Shown in pieces: positions 54,979 through 64,000 of a stretch of DNA of 64,000 nt. The DNA comes from Salinibacillus kushneri (lineage in GTDB: Bacteria > Bacillota > Bacilli > Bacillales > Alkalibacillaceae), in NCBI RefSeq assembly GCF_900111405.1, contig NZ_FOHJ01000010.1:49460-113459 (forward strand), written 5' to 3'. Under the pieces are notes generated by a model that was not told the origin of the DNA, ran no database searches, and saw nothing but the letters and a program-made list of their open reading frames with translations. Both the position numbers and the translations under genes were made by a program. Each line of letters begins with the position of its first letter. The first letter of the stretch is position 1.

Positions 54979-57723
54979 ATGACGAAATTTGCAGTAGTTG
55001 ATTTAGAAACCACGGGTCAAAATCCTACAAAAGGTGATCAGATTATTGAAGTAGGTATTGTTGTCGTTGCGGACGGCATCGTAAAACAACAATACGGAAC
55101 ATATGTGAAGCCAAATCAGGAAATCCCATTATTTATATCCCATTTAACAGGGATTACAGATGATCAAGTAACAACTGCTCCATCTTTTTCTGAGATTGCT
55201 CCTGATATTATTGAGTTATGTTCAGATGCATACTTTGTGGCCCATCATGTCCAATTTGATTTAGGGTTTTTAAATGAGGCTTTAATGGATGCGGGATTTT
55301 CCCCGATAAATGAGAAAGTGATAGATACTGTAGAGTTTGCTCGAATCATGGCTCCAAGAGCTACAGGATACAAATTATCACAGTTAGCAGAGTATTTTGG
55401 TATACAGCATCAGCGCCCGCATCGTGCCCTTTCTGATGCCTATGTAACAGCTGAAGTTCTTCTTAAACTATTGGATAAAGCCCGTAAACTGCCTGAGGAA
55501 ACGCTCGAGAAGCTTTTAAACCTTGAGGCGAAATTGAATAGTGATTTTTATACTTTATTTAGGAAATGGGTAGAGAATAAAAGATATGTACTTGAAGAGG
55601 AAAATCATCATATTGAGGTTTATAGAGGACTTGCACTGAAAAAGCAAAAGAAACCAGGTCGGGAGGAACATGAGTGGAATCCATCATTTGGAGAGTTTTT
55701 AGACGAGGTTTTTGATTCTGATGGAAAGCTGAAGGAGGCTATGGACCAATATGAGTCACGTCCTGGACAAAAGGAAATGGCGGAAATGCTGTTTGATTCT
55801 TTTCAAAGGGAGAAGCATGCCTTAATTGAAGCAGAAACAGGCACGGGGAAAACACTGGCTTATCTGCTTCCAAGTTTGTTTATGGCCCTACAGAATGATG
55901 AACGTGTTGTAATTAGTACATATACAACCCATCTCCAGGCTCAGCTGCTGGAGCAGGAAATTCCTTTATTAGAAAAGATTATTCCTGTCTCATTTGATGC
56001 ACTTATTGTAAAAGGAAAGAGTCACTATTTAAGCCTGAAAAAGTTTGAACAGGAACTAGAAAAATCCCCCTGGGACGATAATTATGATGTAATTTTAACG
56101 AAAGCCCTGTTATTAGTTTGGATTACTGAAACGGACACAGGGGATGTTGATGAATTGCATTTACCTTCAAGTGGCCAAATATTTTGGCGACGTATAAGCG
56201 CAGAGGCAGAACGTACACTTGATCCAAAATCTCCATGGTTTTCACGTACTTATTATCAACGGATAAGAAGACGTGCACAAAAGGCTCATCTAATCATTAC
56301 AAACCATGCTCTATTATGTACAGATATTGTTCATGATTATGAGTTTCTTCCTGAGTACCAGTATGCCGTTATTGATGAAGGACATCATCTGGAACGTACA
56401 GCATCTAGACATTTTGGTATGCATGTGGATTATGTCTCTATTCAGTACTTGCTAAATGAATTAGAAGAAATATTGGAAGATTCAGATTCAATACAGCTTA
56501 TCACAGAGTCAAAAGAACATGCTGATTATCTTTTTCGATACTTCTTTGATTTAGTACAGCAACAAAGAAAACAAACATCATATAATGACATCGGTCGGAT
56601 TCAATCATTATTTCAACGTACTGAATTAAAAGAGGATACTTTCAATTACTTAAAGGATTTGGCATCACGGTTTGTTTTTAGTTTAAAGGATATTCTGGTA
56701 AAACTTGATAAACAAAAACAAGTCTCTCATGAAGCTTATAACGATGAAGAAAAAGAAGACGAAGTGAAAAGAAAAATGGAACAGATAGAGACACTAATCA
56801 TGAATCTTAATTTATTCTTATATGACGATGAAACATCAATGGTAAAGTGGATTGAAATTGAAGCTAAAGGAGCCAGAAACGCAGTATATTTATATTGTGA
56901 GCCCATCGATGTTGGTTCATTATTAAAAGAAAAATTTTATGAGGAAAAGACAAGTGTTGTACTAACAAGTGCGACCCTTACCATTAAAAATTCCTTTAAC
57001 TATATATTGGAAAGGAATGGTTTGAACAGGAACGATGTGGTAACGAAAAAATTCCCTTCTCCTTTTTCCTATAAGGAACAGGTTCAATTATTGATACCAA
57101 ATGATCTTCCTCAAATTAATAAGGACAAAGAAGAGGATTTTTTGTCAGCTATTAGTTACAACATTTATGAACTGGCAAAAATCACAAATGGCCGTATGCT
57201 CGTTTTATTTACTTCCTATCAAATGTTAAAGAAAACTCATGAATTGTTAAAGGGTTTCTTTGATCAGGATGATTTTATGATTATAAGTCAGGGAATATCA
57301 AGTGGAAGCAGGTCCAGACTTCAAAAAAACTTCCAATCCTTCGATAAAGCTATTTTACTTGGTACCAGTTCTTTTTGGGAGGGAATTGATATTCCTGGAG
57401 AGGATTTATCATCAGTTGTCATTGTTAGACTGCCATTTGAACCTCCTAATCACCCTGTTTACAGTGCAAGGGCAGAAGCTTTAAAAGAAGAAGGAGAGAA
57501 TCCTTTTATGAAGCTTGCCTTACCAAATGCAGTTATTCGTTTTAAGCAGGGGTTTGGCAGGTTAATACGATCCAGTAAGGATAGAGGGATTGTTTTTGTT
57601 TGTGATGGTCGTTTAATGAAAGCTAAATATGGAAAATACTTTATTGAGTCCATTCCACAAGCGTCTTTTTTATATAATGATGCACAGACATTATTAGACC
57701 ATGCACGTGAATGGTTTTCATAA
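54979..57723 (+). CDS. dinG: DinG-type 3'-5' exonuclease / helicase-like protein
   Basis: 914 aa. N-terminal DEDDh exonuclease (about 1-170: VDLETTG near 8-14, HHVQFDLGFL, HRALSDA) joined to a superfamily 2 helicase-like domain with Walker A AETGTGKT near 284-291, DEGHH near 461 and a C-terminal QGFGRLIRSS motif near 855. The four-cysteine iron-sulfur group of E. coli DinG is absent, as in other Firmicutes, where the exonuclease is active and unwinding is weak. Repairs or clears damaged or structured nucleic acid. Stands alone after the pan terminator. Confidence 0.95.
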   Translation: MTKFAVVDLETTGQNPTKGDQIIEVGIVVVADGIVKQQYGTYVKPNQEIPLFISHLTGITDDQVTTAPSFSEIAPDIIELCSDAYFVAHHVQFDLGFLNEALMDAGFSPINEKVIDTVEFARIMAPRATGYKLSQLAEYFGIQHQRPHRALSDAYVTAEVLLKLLDKARKLPEETLEKLLNLEAKLNSDFYTLFRKWVENKRYVLEEENHHIEVYRGLALKKQKKPGREEHEWNPSFGEFLDEVFDSDGKLKEAMDQYESRPGQKEMAEMLFDSFQREKHALIEAETGTGKTLAYLLPSLFMALQNDERVVISTYTTHLQAQLLEQEIPLLEKIIPVSFDALIVKGKSHYLSLKKFEQELEKSPWDDNYDVILTKALLLVWITETDTGDVDELHLPSSGQIFWRRISAEAERTLDPKSPWFSRTYYQRIRRRAQKAHLIITNHALLCTDIVHDYEFLPEYQYAVIDEGHHLERTASRHFGMHVDYVSIQYLLNELEEILEDSDSIQLITESKEHADYLFRYFFDLVQQQRKQTSYNDIGRIQSLFQRTELKEDTFNYLKDLASRFVFSLKDILVKLDKQKQVSHEAYNDEEKEDEVKRKMEQIETLIMNLNLFLYDDETSMVKWIEIEAKGARNAVYLYCEPIDVGSLLKEKFYEEKTSVVLTSATLTIKNSFNYILERNGLNRNDVVTKKFPSPFSYKEQVQLLIPNDLPQINKDKEEDFLSAISYNIYELAKITNGRMLVLFTSYQMLKKTHELLKGFFDQDDFMIISQGISSGSRSRLQKNFQSFDKAILLGTSSFWEGIDIPGEDLSSVVIVRLPFEPPNHPVYSARAEALKEEGENPFMKLALPNAVIRFKQGFGRLIRSSKDRGIVFVCDGRLMKAKYGKYFIESIPQASFLYNDAQTLLDHAREWFS

Positions 57724-57780
57724 GTTAACGGAAAGTTACACATTCTATTCTTGGATACTGATGATGGGATGTGAAAGGAT

Positions 57781-58581
57781 ATGCAGATTTTAAGACTCGT
57801 GTTAACACTATTTATGGCTGTGGTAATTTTATGGGTGCCATCCCAAACTTTAACAGCCTTGGAAAGAACTTTATCTGAAGATGAAGTGAAATTCACCTTT
57901 TTCCATCTTACTGATGGTGAATCCCTTCTTATCACTACTGGGAGAGATAAGAAAATTCTAATTAATACCGGATCTAAAGAAAGTGAAGAGGATTTGGTTA
58001 GTCAATTAGATGAGCTTGAGGTTCAACAAATTGATTACTTAATTTTGACGAATAAAAGGGAGACGTCCTGTGGAAATACAGATGTCATTATTGATAAGTA
58101 CAATGTGACAAATGTTGTAAGTTCCACCAATCAGCCCTGTGTTAATATACAGACAAGTAATATACAAACGGAGAAATGGGAAAAGGGGCAAACATACGAA
58201 CCGAGCCCAGGTTTAATTTTTAAAGTGCTGAAAGTGAATCAACAAGCTGAGAATATGTCTTTTTATATAACGTTTGGTAAGAATTCCATGGTTTTTATGT
58301 CAGAAGGAAATGAGGCCATTGAAGACATAATTAAGGAATTACCTATTCAAACCGAGATTATTAAAATCCCTGACTATGCTGAGAAAAACTTCCCGAGTGG
58401 AGAGCTTTTGGACCAGTTGGATCCGCATATTGCGATTATTTATGATTTAAAGGATAAAAAGCTTCATGCCGGTTTAATAGAGCGTATGACGGAATTGTGG
58501 ATTGACGTATATCATCTAAAAAGGGTCGGGACCGTACAAATTATTTTTACTCCATCTGATTATGAGTTTGTACGTGAATAA
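57781..58581 (+). CDS. Degenerate metallo-beta-lactamase-fold protein with membrane or signal segment
   Basis: 266 aa. A hydrophobic N-terminus (about 6-26) serves as anchor or signal peptide. The body follows the ComEC/Rec2-type metallo-beta-lactamase fold: FFHLTDGESLLITTG, then ILINTGS, IDYLILTN, NVVSS, and the late SMVFMSEGNEA and HIAIIYDL strands. The HxHxDH metal motif expected after IDYLILTN is replaced by KRETSCGN, so the active site is lost. Probably an extracytoplasmic non-enzymatic protein. Not in the B. subtilis dinG-ypmA interval. Start ATG 57781 with gtgaaagg. Confidence 0.65.
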   Translation: MQILRLVLTLFMAVVILWVPSQTLTALERTLSEDEVKFTFFHLTDGESLLITTGRDKKILINTGSKESEEDLVSQLDELEVQQIDYLILTNKRETSCGNTDVIIDKYNVTNVVSSTNQPCVNIQTSNIQTEKWEKGQTYEPSPGLIFKVLKVNQQAENMSFYITFGKNSMVFMSEGNEAIEDIIKELPIQTEIIKIPDYAEKNFPSGELLDQLDPHIAIIYDLKDKKLHAGLIERMTELWIDVYHLKRVGTVQIIFTPSDYEFVRE

Positions 58582-58634
58582 AACAGTGGAGCAAATTACA
58601 TTCAGCACAATGTGCTTCTTTAAAAGAAAAGACT

Positions 58635-58662
58635 CGTGTTAACGGAAGGTTTCGTTAACACG
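58635..58662. terminator. Hairpin after the MBL-like gene
   Basis: Perfect 10-bp inverted repeat cgtgttaacg / cgttaacacg with an 8-base loop; no clear T run on the plus strand. The rest of the 302-bp gap to ypmA shows only AT-rich promoter-like sequence. Confidence 0.55.
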
Positions 58663-58883
58663 ATTCATTCATCTTTGGTAATGGATTCCTTTGCATCATT
58701 TTGGTATGGGTTAGGAAAATTTTATTGGGAAATATTTAATTAGCTATTTTGCGACTGAAAATTATTGTTATAATATATAACGAAGTAAGCTTTCAGACAT
58801 TCATTAGTTTGGGACTCATCGTATGATGATATACTGTACAAAAATTTCTATATAAGGCTTTTGGATGGTTAAGGAGGTACTCT

Positions 58884-59057
58884 ATGGCTGAATCAAACCT
58901 TGAGACATTGTCTACTTTACGTATTGCGAAAACAGATAATTTATATAAAATGGTGGATTGTTTAAATCGAACCCTCAAAGAAAAGGATTTAATGTTTGGA
59001 TTAGCTTTGGATGAAGATGATGAAGACACAGCAGTATTCACTATTTACCAGACGTAG
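58884..59057 (+). CDS. ypmA: YpmA small acidic protein (DUF4264)
   Basis: 57-aa protein, MAESNLETLSTLRIAKTDNL then an acidic DEDDEDTAVFTIYQT tail. Length and place before ypmB match B. subtilis YpmA (56 aa). It has an excellent ribosome site (aaggaggta) seven bases before ATG 58884. It overlaps the start of ypmB by 47 bp, so translation of the two is linked. Function unknown. Confidence 0.85.
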   Translation: MAESNLETLSTLRIAKTDNLYKMVDCLNRTLKEKDLMFGLALDEDDEDTAVFTIYQT

Positions 59058-59562
59058 ACTGGTTCGCTTCATTGCCCTTATTGTTTTCATCCTTTTCTTA
59101 ATTATTGCCTGTTCTTTTTTCTATGTGTATAGTACAGCAATGAAGGGTAAAGAAACGACTTTTAAACAATCCAGACAAATTGCACTTCAGGAAACACCGA
59201 TTAAACAAATTGAAAAAATGGTTCGTTATAATGGAGAAAACACTTATGATGTGGCTATTGGGACTACAGATGAAGAGAGTAGGGGAATGGCATTTGTCCC
59301 AACTGGTGATGATGTAGAAACTACATATGTTGATATCAAGGACGGAATGAGTAAAGAAGAAATGTCGTCAGACTGGAAAAAACAATGTCAAGATTGTAAA
59401 TTAGTAAGTATCACCCCGGGGATAGAAGATGGGCATGTCATCTGGGAAATCGTTTATGAGAATACTGAAAATCAATATGTTTTTGAAACGTACTTATTTG
59501 AAAATGGGGATTTATATGAGCAAGTAAAGCTGAGGAATCATAAAGAGGAGGAATTATCTTAA
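59011..59562 (+). CDS. ypmB: YpmB membrane-anchored protein (DUF5590)
   Basis: 183 aa: a short basic cytoplasmic start, one transmembrane helix (about 18-40) and an extracellular DUF5590/PepSY-like domain. ATG 59011 and nearby ATGs 59017 and 59020 all lie inside ypmA and none has a strong ribosome site, so translational coupling is likely. The last base of the stop codon is the first base of aspB. B. subtilis YpmB is 161 aa. Confidence 0.85.
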   Translation: MKMMKTQQYSLFTRRRLVRFIALIVFILFLIIACSFFYVYSTAMKGKETTFKQSRQIALQETPIKQIEKMVRYNGENTYDVAIGTTDEESRGMAFVPTGDDVETTYVDIKDGMSKEEMSSDWKKQCQDCKLVSITPGIEDGHVIWEIVYENTENQYVFETYLFENGDLYEQVKLRNHKEEELS

Positions 59563-60749
59563 TGGAATTAGCAGATCGTGTACAGAGTTTAACACCATCG
59601 AGTACATTGGCGATAACAGCTAAAGCGAAGGCGTTAAAAAAAGAAGGTCACGATGTAATTGGTCTGGCAGCTGGTGAACCGGATTTTAATACTCCTGAAC
59701 ATATTTTAACTGCAGCCAAACAGGCCATGGATGAAGGGAAGACGAAATATACCCCATCAGGTGGACTTCCAGAACTAAAACACACCATTCAAGCTAAATT
59801 TAAACGGGACCAGAATCTTGACTATAACGAAAATGAAATCATTGTGACAATTGGCGCCAAACACGCTTTATTTACCTTATTTCAAGTCTTATTAAATCCA
59901 GGTGATGAAGTGATTGTGCCGGCACCATTCTGGGTTAGTTATCCTGAACAAGTAAAGCTTGCACAAGGAAAACCTGTGATTGTTGAAGCCAAAGAGCAGA
60001 ATGATTTTAAGCTGACACCTGAACAAGTAGAAGAAGCTGTGACCGATAAAACAAAAGCCCTTATTATAAATTCTCCTAGTAATCCAACAGGTGTCATTTA
60101 TACAAAGGATGAATTAAAAGCCATAGGTGAAGTTTGTCTTAAACATAATATAACCATTGTTTCGGATGAAATATACGAAAAATTGATTTATGGTAATGAA
60201 GAGCATACTTCTATTGCACAGCTTTCGGAAACCTTAAAAGAAGCTACGATCATTATTAATGGTGTATCAAAATCTCATTCGATGACTGGATGGAGAATTG
60301 GTTACGCAGCAGGTAATGAAACGTTAATTAAAGCGATGACAAACCTTGCTTCCCATTCAACATCTAATCCAGCCTCCATCTCACAATATGCAGCTCTTGA
60401 AGCTTATTCAGCTTCTGAAGAAGAGGTAAACAAAATGAAGAACGCCTTTGCGGAGAGGTTGAATAAACTTTATAACTGGGTAACAGAATTGCCTGGTGTA
60501 AGCTGTGTAAAACCTAGAGGTGCTTTTTATCTGTTTCCAAACGTTAAAGAAGCTGCTAATGCATGTGGATATGATGAGGTATTTGACTGGGTTGAGGCCC
60601 TGCTTGAAGAAGAAAAAGTTGCATTAGTACCCGGTTCTGGTTTTGGTGCACCCGATAATGTTCGCTTATCTTATGCAACCTCATTAGATCAATTGGAGGA
60701 AGCGGCTAAACGTATTAAACGTTTTATTGAAAAACATCAAACAGCATAA
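59562..60749 (+). CDS. aspB: Aspartate aminotransferase
   Basis: 395-aa PLP-dependent class I aminotransferase of the Bacillus AspB group. Schiff-base lysine near residue 236 in NGVSKSHSMTGWRIGY; PSNPTG block near 171 and the terminal arginine in VRLSYATS near 369. Produces aspartate for asparagine, lysine and pyrimidines. RBS gaggaggaa before ATG 59562. In operon with ypmB and asnS. Confidence 0.96.
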   Translation: MELADRVQSLTPSSTLAITAKAKALKKEGHDVIGLAAGEPDFNTPEHILTAAKQAMDEGKTKYTPSGGLPELKHTIQAKFKRDQNLDYNENEIIVTIGAKHALFTLFQVLLNPGDEVIVPAPFWVSYPEQVKLAQGKPVIVEAKEQNDFKLTPEQVEEAVTDKTKALIINSPSNPTGVIYTKDELKAIGEVCLKHNITIVSDEIYEKLIYGNEEHTSIAQLSETLKEATIIINGVSKSHSMTGWRIGYAAGNETLIKAMTNLASHSTSNPASISQYAALEAYSASEEEVNKMKNAFAERLNKLYNWVTELPGVSCVKPRGAFYLFPNVKEAANACGYDEVFDWVEALLEEEKVALVPGSGFGAPDNVRLSYATSLDQLEEAAKRIKRFIEKHQTA

Positions 60750-60764
60750 TTAGGAGGAAGCGTC

Positions 60765-62060
60765 ATGAAGACGACAATTAATCAAGTATATAAACATGTA
60801 GGAGAAGAAGTAACCATTGGAGCATGGCTGGCTAACAAACGATCGAGTGGTAAAATTGCCTTTTTACAGCTTCGTGATGGTACAGGCTTTATTCAAGGCG
60901 TCGTTGTCAAATCTGATGTAGAGGAAGAAATTTTTGATTTAGCTAAAAAACAATTAACACAAGAGTCCTCATTGTATGTGACAGGAATCATTGTGGAGGA
61001 TACTCGTTCTCCGCTTGGCTATGAAATACAGGTGAACCATATTGAGCTCATACATGAGGCTGTAGATTATCCAATTACTCCAAAAAATCATGGAACAGAG
61101 TTTTTAATGGATCATCGCCATTTATGGTTACGTTCTAAAAAACAACATGCCATCATGAAAATCAGAAATGAAATTATTCGTGCAACCTATGAGTTTTATA
61201 ACCAGCAGGGTTTTGTTAAAGTGGATCCACCCATTTTAACGGGGGCATCTGCAGAAGGTACAACAGAATTATTTCACACGAAGTATTTTGATGAAGATGC
61301 GTATTTATCACAAAGTGGACAGCTCTATATGGAAGCAGCAGCTATGGCATTTGGAAAGGTATTTTCCTTTGGTCCCACCTTCCGTGCTGAGAAATCCAAA
61401 ACGCGCAGACATTTGATTGAATTTTGGATGATTGAGCCTGAAATGGCCTTTATGGAGCATGAAGAAAGTCTGGAACTGCAAGAACAGTATGTGTCTTATA
61501 TTGTACAAGCTGTATTAAAGAATTGTAAGATGGAATTACAAGCCCTTGAGCGTGATATTTCTAAGCTTGAAAATATTAAAGCACCCTTCCCGAGAATTAC
61601 ATATGATGATGCACTAAGCTTTTTGAAGGAGCAGGGATTTGATGATGTAGAATGGGGCGATGACTTTGGTGCACCGCATGAAACGGCAATTGCAGAGAGC
61701 TTTGATAAGCCAGTATTCATTACCCATTACCCAACCAAATTAAAAGCATTTTATATGCAACCTGATTCAGACAATCCAGATGTAGTCTTATGTGCCGACT
61801 TAATTGCGCCAGAAGGGTATGGTGAAATTATTGGGGGATCACAACGAATTGATGATTTAGAGTTGATGGAGCAGCGTTATAAGGAACATGGACTAACCGG
61901 ACCGGCCTATGAATGGTATTTAGAGCTAAGAAAATATGGAAGTGTACCTCATTCTGGATTTGGACTTGGCTTAGAACGCACTGTAGCATGGATTGCAGGA
62001 ATCGAACATGTGCGTGAAACCATCCCATTCCCACGCTTGTTAAATCGTTTGTATCCATGA
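60765..62060 (+). CDS. asnS: Asparaginyl-tRNA synthetase
   Basis: 431-aa class IIb aminoacyl-tRNA synthetase. N-terminal OB-fold anticodon domain (about 1-100, [23 protein letters not shown]), motif 2 [25 protein letters not shown] near 203-227 and motif 3 [15 protein letters not shown] near 402-416. B. subtilis AsnS is 430 aa. Start ATG 60765 with taggaggaag. Confidence 0.97.
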   Translation: MKTTINQVYKHVGEEVTIGAWLANKRSSGKIAFLQLRDGTGFIQGVVVKSDVEEEIFDLAKKQLTQESSLYVTGIIVEDTRSPLGYEIQVNHIELIHEAVDYPITPKNHGTEFLMDHRHLWLRSKKQHAIMKIRNEIIRATYEFYNQQGFVKVDPPILTGASAEGTTELFHTKYFDEDAYLSQSGQLYMEAAAMAFGKVFSFGPTFRAEKSKTRRHLIEFWMIEPEMAFMEHEESLELQEQYVSYIVQAVLKNCKMELQALERDISKLENIKAPFPRITYDDALSFLKEQGFDDVEWGDDFGAPHETAIAESFDKPVFITHYPTKLKAFYMQPDSDNPDVVLCADLIAPEGYGEIIGGSQRIDDLELMEQRYKEHGLTGPAYEWYLELRKYGSVPHSGFGLGLERTVAWIAGIEHVRETIPFPRLLNRLYP

Positions 62061-62089
62061 TGCCTAAAAGAGGAAAAATTCGGTAAGAG

Positions 62090-62116
62090 GCTCCCTTTAT
62101 GACAGGGAGCTTTTTA
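62090..62116 (+). terminator. Terminator of ypmA-ypmB-aspB-asnS
   Basis: Seven-bp stem gctccct / agggagc around a 7-base loop, followed by tttttat. Confidence 0.88.
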
Positions 62117-62210
62117 TGTACTTATATGATTGGACATATTTTTCCCACAAAACGTTTCATACATGATTCGACAAGCTTAGATGCTATAATAATAGTAAGG
62201 TGGGATAATC

Positions 62211-62897
62211 ATGCAAAAGAATTCATCTTTTTATCAGTTGCTTTTTGACCAAATGACATTACCTAAAAGTATTTTACTTAACTATACATCATTAGGGATG
62301 ACAGAAGGCGAGCTTGTCGTAATTCTGCAAATATATCGACTTCAGTTAGAGGGAAATCGTTTACCTTCCATTCAGGCGATAAGTGAACATATGACCATTA
62401 ATGAACAGGAACTTGCCCAGATGCTGAAAAAGCTTATGCAAAAAGATTTGATAAAAATCGAACAGCACCAGGAGGATGATGTCATTTATGAATGGTATTC
62501 TTTAGAGCCAGTATGGAATAAAATCTATGAACCTGTTCAGCAGAATGAAGAAGAAGGTGAACACGAAGGTAAGTTATTTTATTTGTTCGAGCAGGAGTTT
62601 GGGCGGGCCTTATCACCGATCGAAATTGAGACTATTAATCATTGGCTGGATGAAGATAACTTAGCCCCATCTCTTATTAAAGCTGCTCTTCGTGAGGCTG
62701 TATTAATGGGAAAATTAAATTTCCGTTATGTAGACCGAATACTTATTGAATGGAGAAAAAAGGGTGTGAAAACCGTTGAGGATGCCCGAAAAGTGAGTCA
62801 ATCCTTCCGTCAAAATTCCAATCAGGTAGCAGGTACTCAAAAGAAGAAAAAACGTGACACATCCGTTTATTATAATTGGCTAGAAGATGGTGAATAG
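62211..62897 (+). CDS. dnaD: Primosome protein DnaD
   Basis: 228 aa. N-terminal winged-helix oligomerisation domain (about 1-105) and C-terminal DnaB_2-type domain (about 125-205) with the signature YYNWLEDGE at the end. Acts with DnaB and DnaI to load the replicative helicase. RBS aaggtgg before ATG 62211. nth follows directly, as in B. subtilis. Confidence 0.95.
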   Translation: MQKNSSFYQLLFDQMTLPKSILLNYTSLGMTEGELVVILQIYRLQLEGNRLPSIQAISEHMTINEQELAQMLKKLMQKDLIKIEQHQEDDVIYEWYSLEPVWNKIYEPVQQNEEEGEHEGKLFYLFEQEFGRALSPIEIETINHWLDEDNLAPSLIKAALREAVLMGKLNFRYVDRILIEWRKKGVKTVEDARKVSQSFRQNSNQVAGTQKKKKRDTSVYYNWLEDGE

Positions 62898-62913
62898 GGA
62901 GAGGAGGGATGAG

Positions 62914-63582
62914 ATGCTTACAAAGAAACAAATTCGTTTTTGTTTAGATAAGATGGCGGAAATGTTTCCAGAGGCTAAATGTGAATTGACGCATTCTAAT
63001 CCATTCGAGCTGCTAATCGCAGTGGTCTTATCTGCACAATGTACAGATGCATTAGTTAATAAAGTGACAGAAGATTTGTTTAAAAAATACAAAACGCCAG
63101 AGGATTATTTAGCTGTTACGTTGGAAGAATTGCAAAATGATATCCGAAGAATCGGTTTATATCGTAATAAATCCAAAAATATTCGTAAACTCTGTGAAAT
63201 TTTAATTGAGCAATATGATGGACAAGTACCTGATGAACATGAAAAGTTAGTGAATCTTCCAGGTGTGGGGAGAAAAACGGCCAATGTTGTCATTTCCGTT
63301 GCTTTTAATAAGCCGGCCATTGCTGTTGATACCCATGTAGAACGAGTGTCGAAGCGATTAGGGATTTGTCGATGGAAGGATTCTGTACTTGAAGTTGAAA
63401 GAACGTTGATGCAAAAAGTTCCTGAAGACGAGTGGGGGGATACCCATCATCGCATGATCTTCTTCGGCAGGTATCATTGTAAGGCGCAAAATCCGCAGTG
63501 CGAAATTTGCCCGTTGTTAGAGGTGTGTAGGGAAGGGCAGAAAAGGATGAAAAGAAAGGAAAGAGCAGAAACAAAGGAATAA
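62914..63582 (+). CDS. nth: Endonuclease III
   Basis: 222-aa base-excision glycosylase/lyase for oxidised pyrimidines. Helix-hairpin-helix LPGVGRKTANV near residues 116-126, catalytic aspartate in AVDTHV near 138, and the [4Fe-4S] motif C-x6-C-x2-C-x5-C at the end (CKAQNPQCEICPLLEVC). ATG 62914 follows gaggagggatgag; the ATG at 62887 lies within dnaD. In B. subtilis ypoC and ponA follow; here an IS3 element does. Confidence 0.96.
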   Translation: MLTKKQIRFCLDKMAEMFPEAKCELTHSNPFELLIAVVLSAQCTDALVNKVTEDLFKKYKTPEDYLAVTLEELQNDIRRIGLYRNKSKNIRKLCEILIEQYDGQVPDEHEKLVNLPGVGRKTANVVISVAFNKPAIAVDTHVERVSKRLGICRWKDSVLEVERTLMQKVPEDEWGDTHHRMIFFGRYHCKAQNPQCEICPLLEVCREGQKRMKRKERAETKE

Positions 63583-63642
63583 GAATTTACGTTTTACAAC
63601 TTCTTTCCAAACCATAAAAAGGACTGACACAATTGTTTTGTG

Positions 63643-64000
63643 TGTGCTGAACCCTAAAAGTTAGACCAAAATATTTAAGCAGCTAGTTGACTGGTATGCA
63701 GACGGTATTCCACCGGGCTCATGCCAGTCAATTTTGCTTTTATCCGTTCATTGTTATAGTAAAAAATATAATCAGTTACTGCTTGCTTAAGCTCTTCAAA
63801 TGATTTATAAACTTTACCGTAATACATTTCCTGTTTCATTAGCCCAAAGAAATTCTCCATTGGTGAATTATCTAGACAGTTTCCTTTTCGGGACATACTT
63901 TGAAAGATACCATTATCTTTTAGTTTCTTTACATACCTCTTCATTTGATAACCCCAGCCTTGATCAGAGTGTATAGTAGTTCGATAGGGGCAATCTTTTG
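63643..64000 (-). mobile_element. IS3-family element, right-hand end, cut by the window edge
   Basis: One terminus is visible: an inverted-repeat-like end starting tgtgctgaaccctaaaagtt at 63643, of the IS3/IS150-group style beginning with TG. The transposase frame runs from the window edge to 63675 on the minus strand. The other end and any target duplication lie outside the window. Confidence 0.75.
63675..64000 (-). CDS. IS3-family transposase OrfB, C-terminal part
   Basis: Partial rve-type DDE transposase; the frame is open to the window edge, upstream of the internal ATG at 63944. The second catalytic aspartate lies in HSDQGWGYQ and the glutamate in NSPMENFFGLMKQE, with the closing YYNNERIKAKLTGMSPVEY of the family. 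The visible part looks intact, so this copy may be active. An OrfA and the first catalytic region would be beyond the edge. Confidence 0.88.
   Translation of the reverse strand, partial: KDCPYRTTIHSDQGWGYQMKRYVKKLKDNGIFQSMSRKGNCLDNSPMENFFGLMKQEMYYGKVYKSFEELKQAVTDYIFYYNNERIKAKLTGMSPVEYRLHTSQLAA

Overview
The window is a chromosomal segment of a low-GC, endospore-forming Bacillaceae. Spore genes (cotJABC, sleB, ypeB, prsW, spoIVA, a SpoVIF-type gene, ypjB) and bacillithiol genes (bshA, ypdA/bdr) place it there. Gene order follows the Bacillus subtilis recS-to-nth region almost gene for gene. The dispersed intergenic repeats and divergent sequences look more like Virgibacillus, Oceanobacillus or Lentibacillus than Bacillus sensu stricto, but the genus is an inference. 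No rRNA, tRNA, CRISPR or prophage was seen.

Layout: (1) 1-8 kb: ferredoxin (minus strand), ypbB-recS-ypbD-ypbE, the cotJ spore-coat operon (minus), a CBS-ACT protein, ypbG and a MecA-type ClpC adaptor. (2) 8-15.7 kb: glutamate dehydrogenase with a consensus-like CcpA site upstream, bacillithiol disulfide reductase, asparaginase, then prsW, sleB-ypeB and ypfA-ypfB. (3) 15.9-26 kb: cmk-plsC-ypfD-fni, yphA, der-gpsA, a SpoVIF-type gene, yphE-yphF and spoIVA with a recognisable sigma-E promoter. (4) 26.0-27.2 kb: a decayed IS1595-like element with a truncated transposase and a frameshifted lipoprotein gene between its ends. (5) 27.3-41.4 kb: hbs, mtrB-hepS-menG-hepT-ndk-cheR, aroF-aroB-aroH-hisC-tyrA-aroE without the trp genes, an unrecognised protein, ypiA-ypiB. 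(6) 41.6-48 kb: ypiF-qcrABC, ypjA, ypjB, a yugP-type peptidase, ypjC (minus). (7) 47.8-54.9 kb: ypjD-dapB-mgsA-bshA-cca-birA-panBCD. (8) 55-64 kb: dinG, a degenerate metallo-beta-lactamase-like protein, ypmA-ypmB-aspB-asnS, dnaD-nth, and an IS3-family element cut by the right edge.

The genes form tight operons for shared pathways: aromatic amino acids, menaquinone (hepS/menG/hepT), the menaquinol:cytochrome c complex (qcrABC), pantothenate (panBCD) and cell-wall or spore functions. Many true starts are TTG or GTG with good Shine-Dalgarno sequences (cotJA, spoIVA, aroF, mgsA, ypbD, qcrC), so several genes begin inside the longest open frame.

Most of the window is conserved core. The least explained material is a family of short elements (about 137 and 163 bp) that share terminal inverted repeats with the 1.15-kb IS1595-like element. 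The two best-preserved insertions, with exact 8-bp target duplications, lie in the T-tracts of rho-independent terminators. Also unexplained are a protein of unknown function between aroE and ypiA, a metallo-beta-lactamase-like protein lacking its metal ligands, and three losses relative to the B. subtilis order (trpEDCFBA, folE, bshB1). I found no convincing wholly new multi-gene system.
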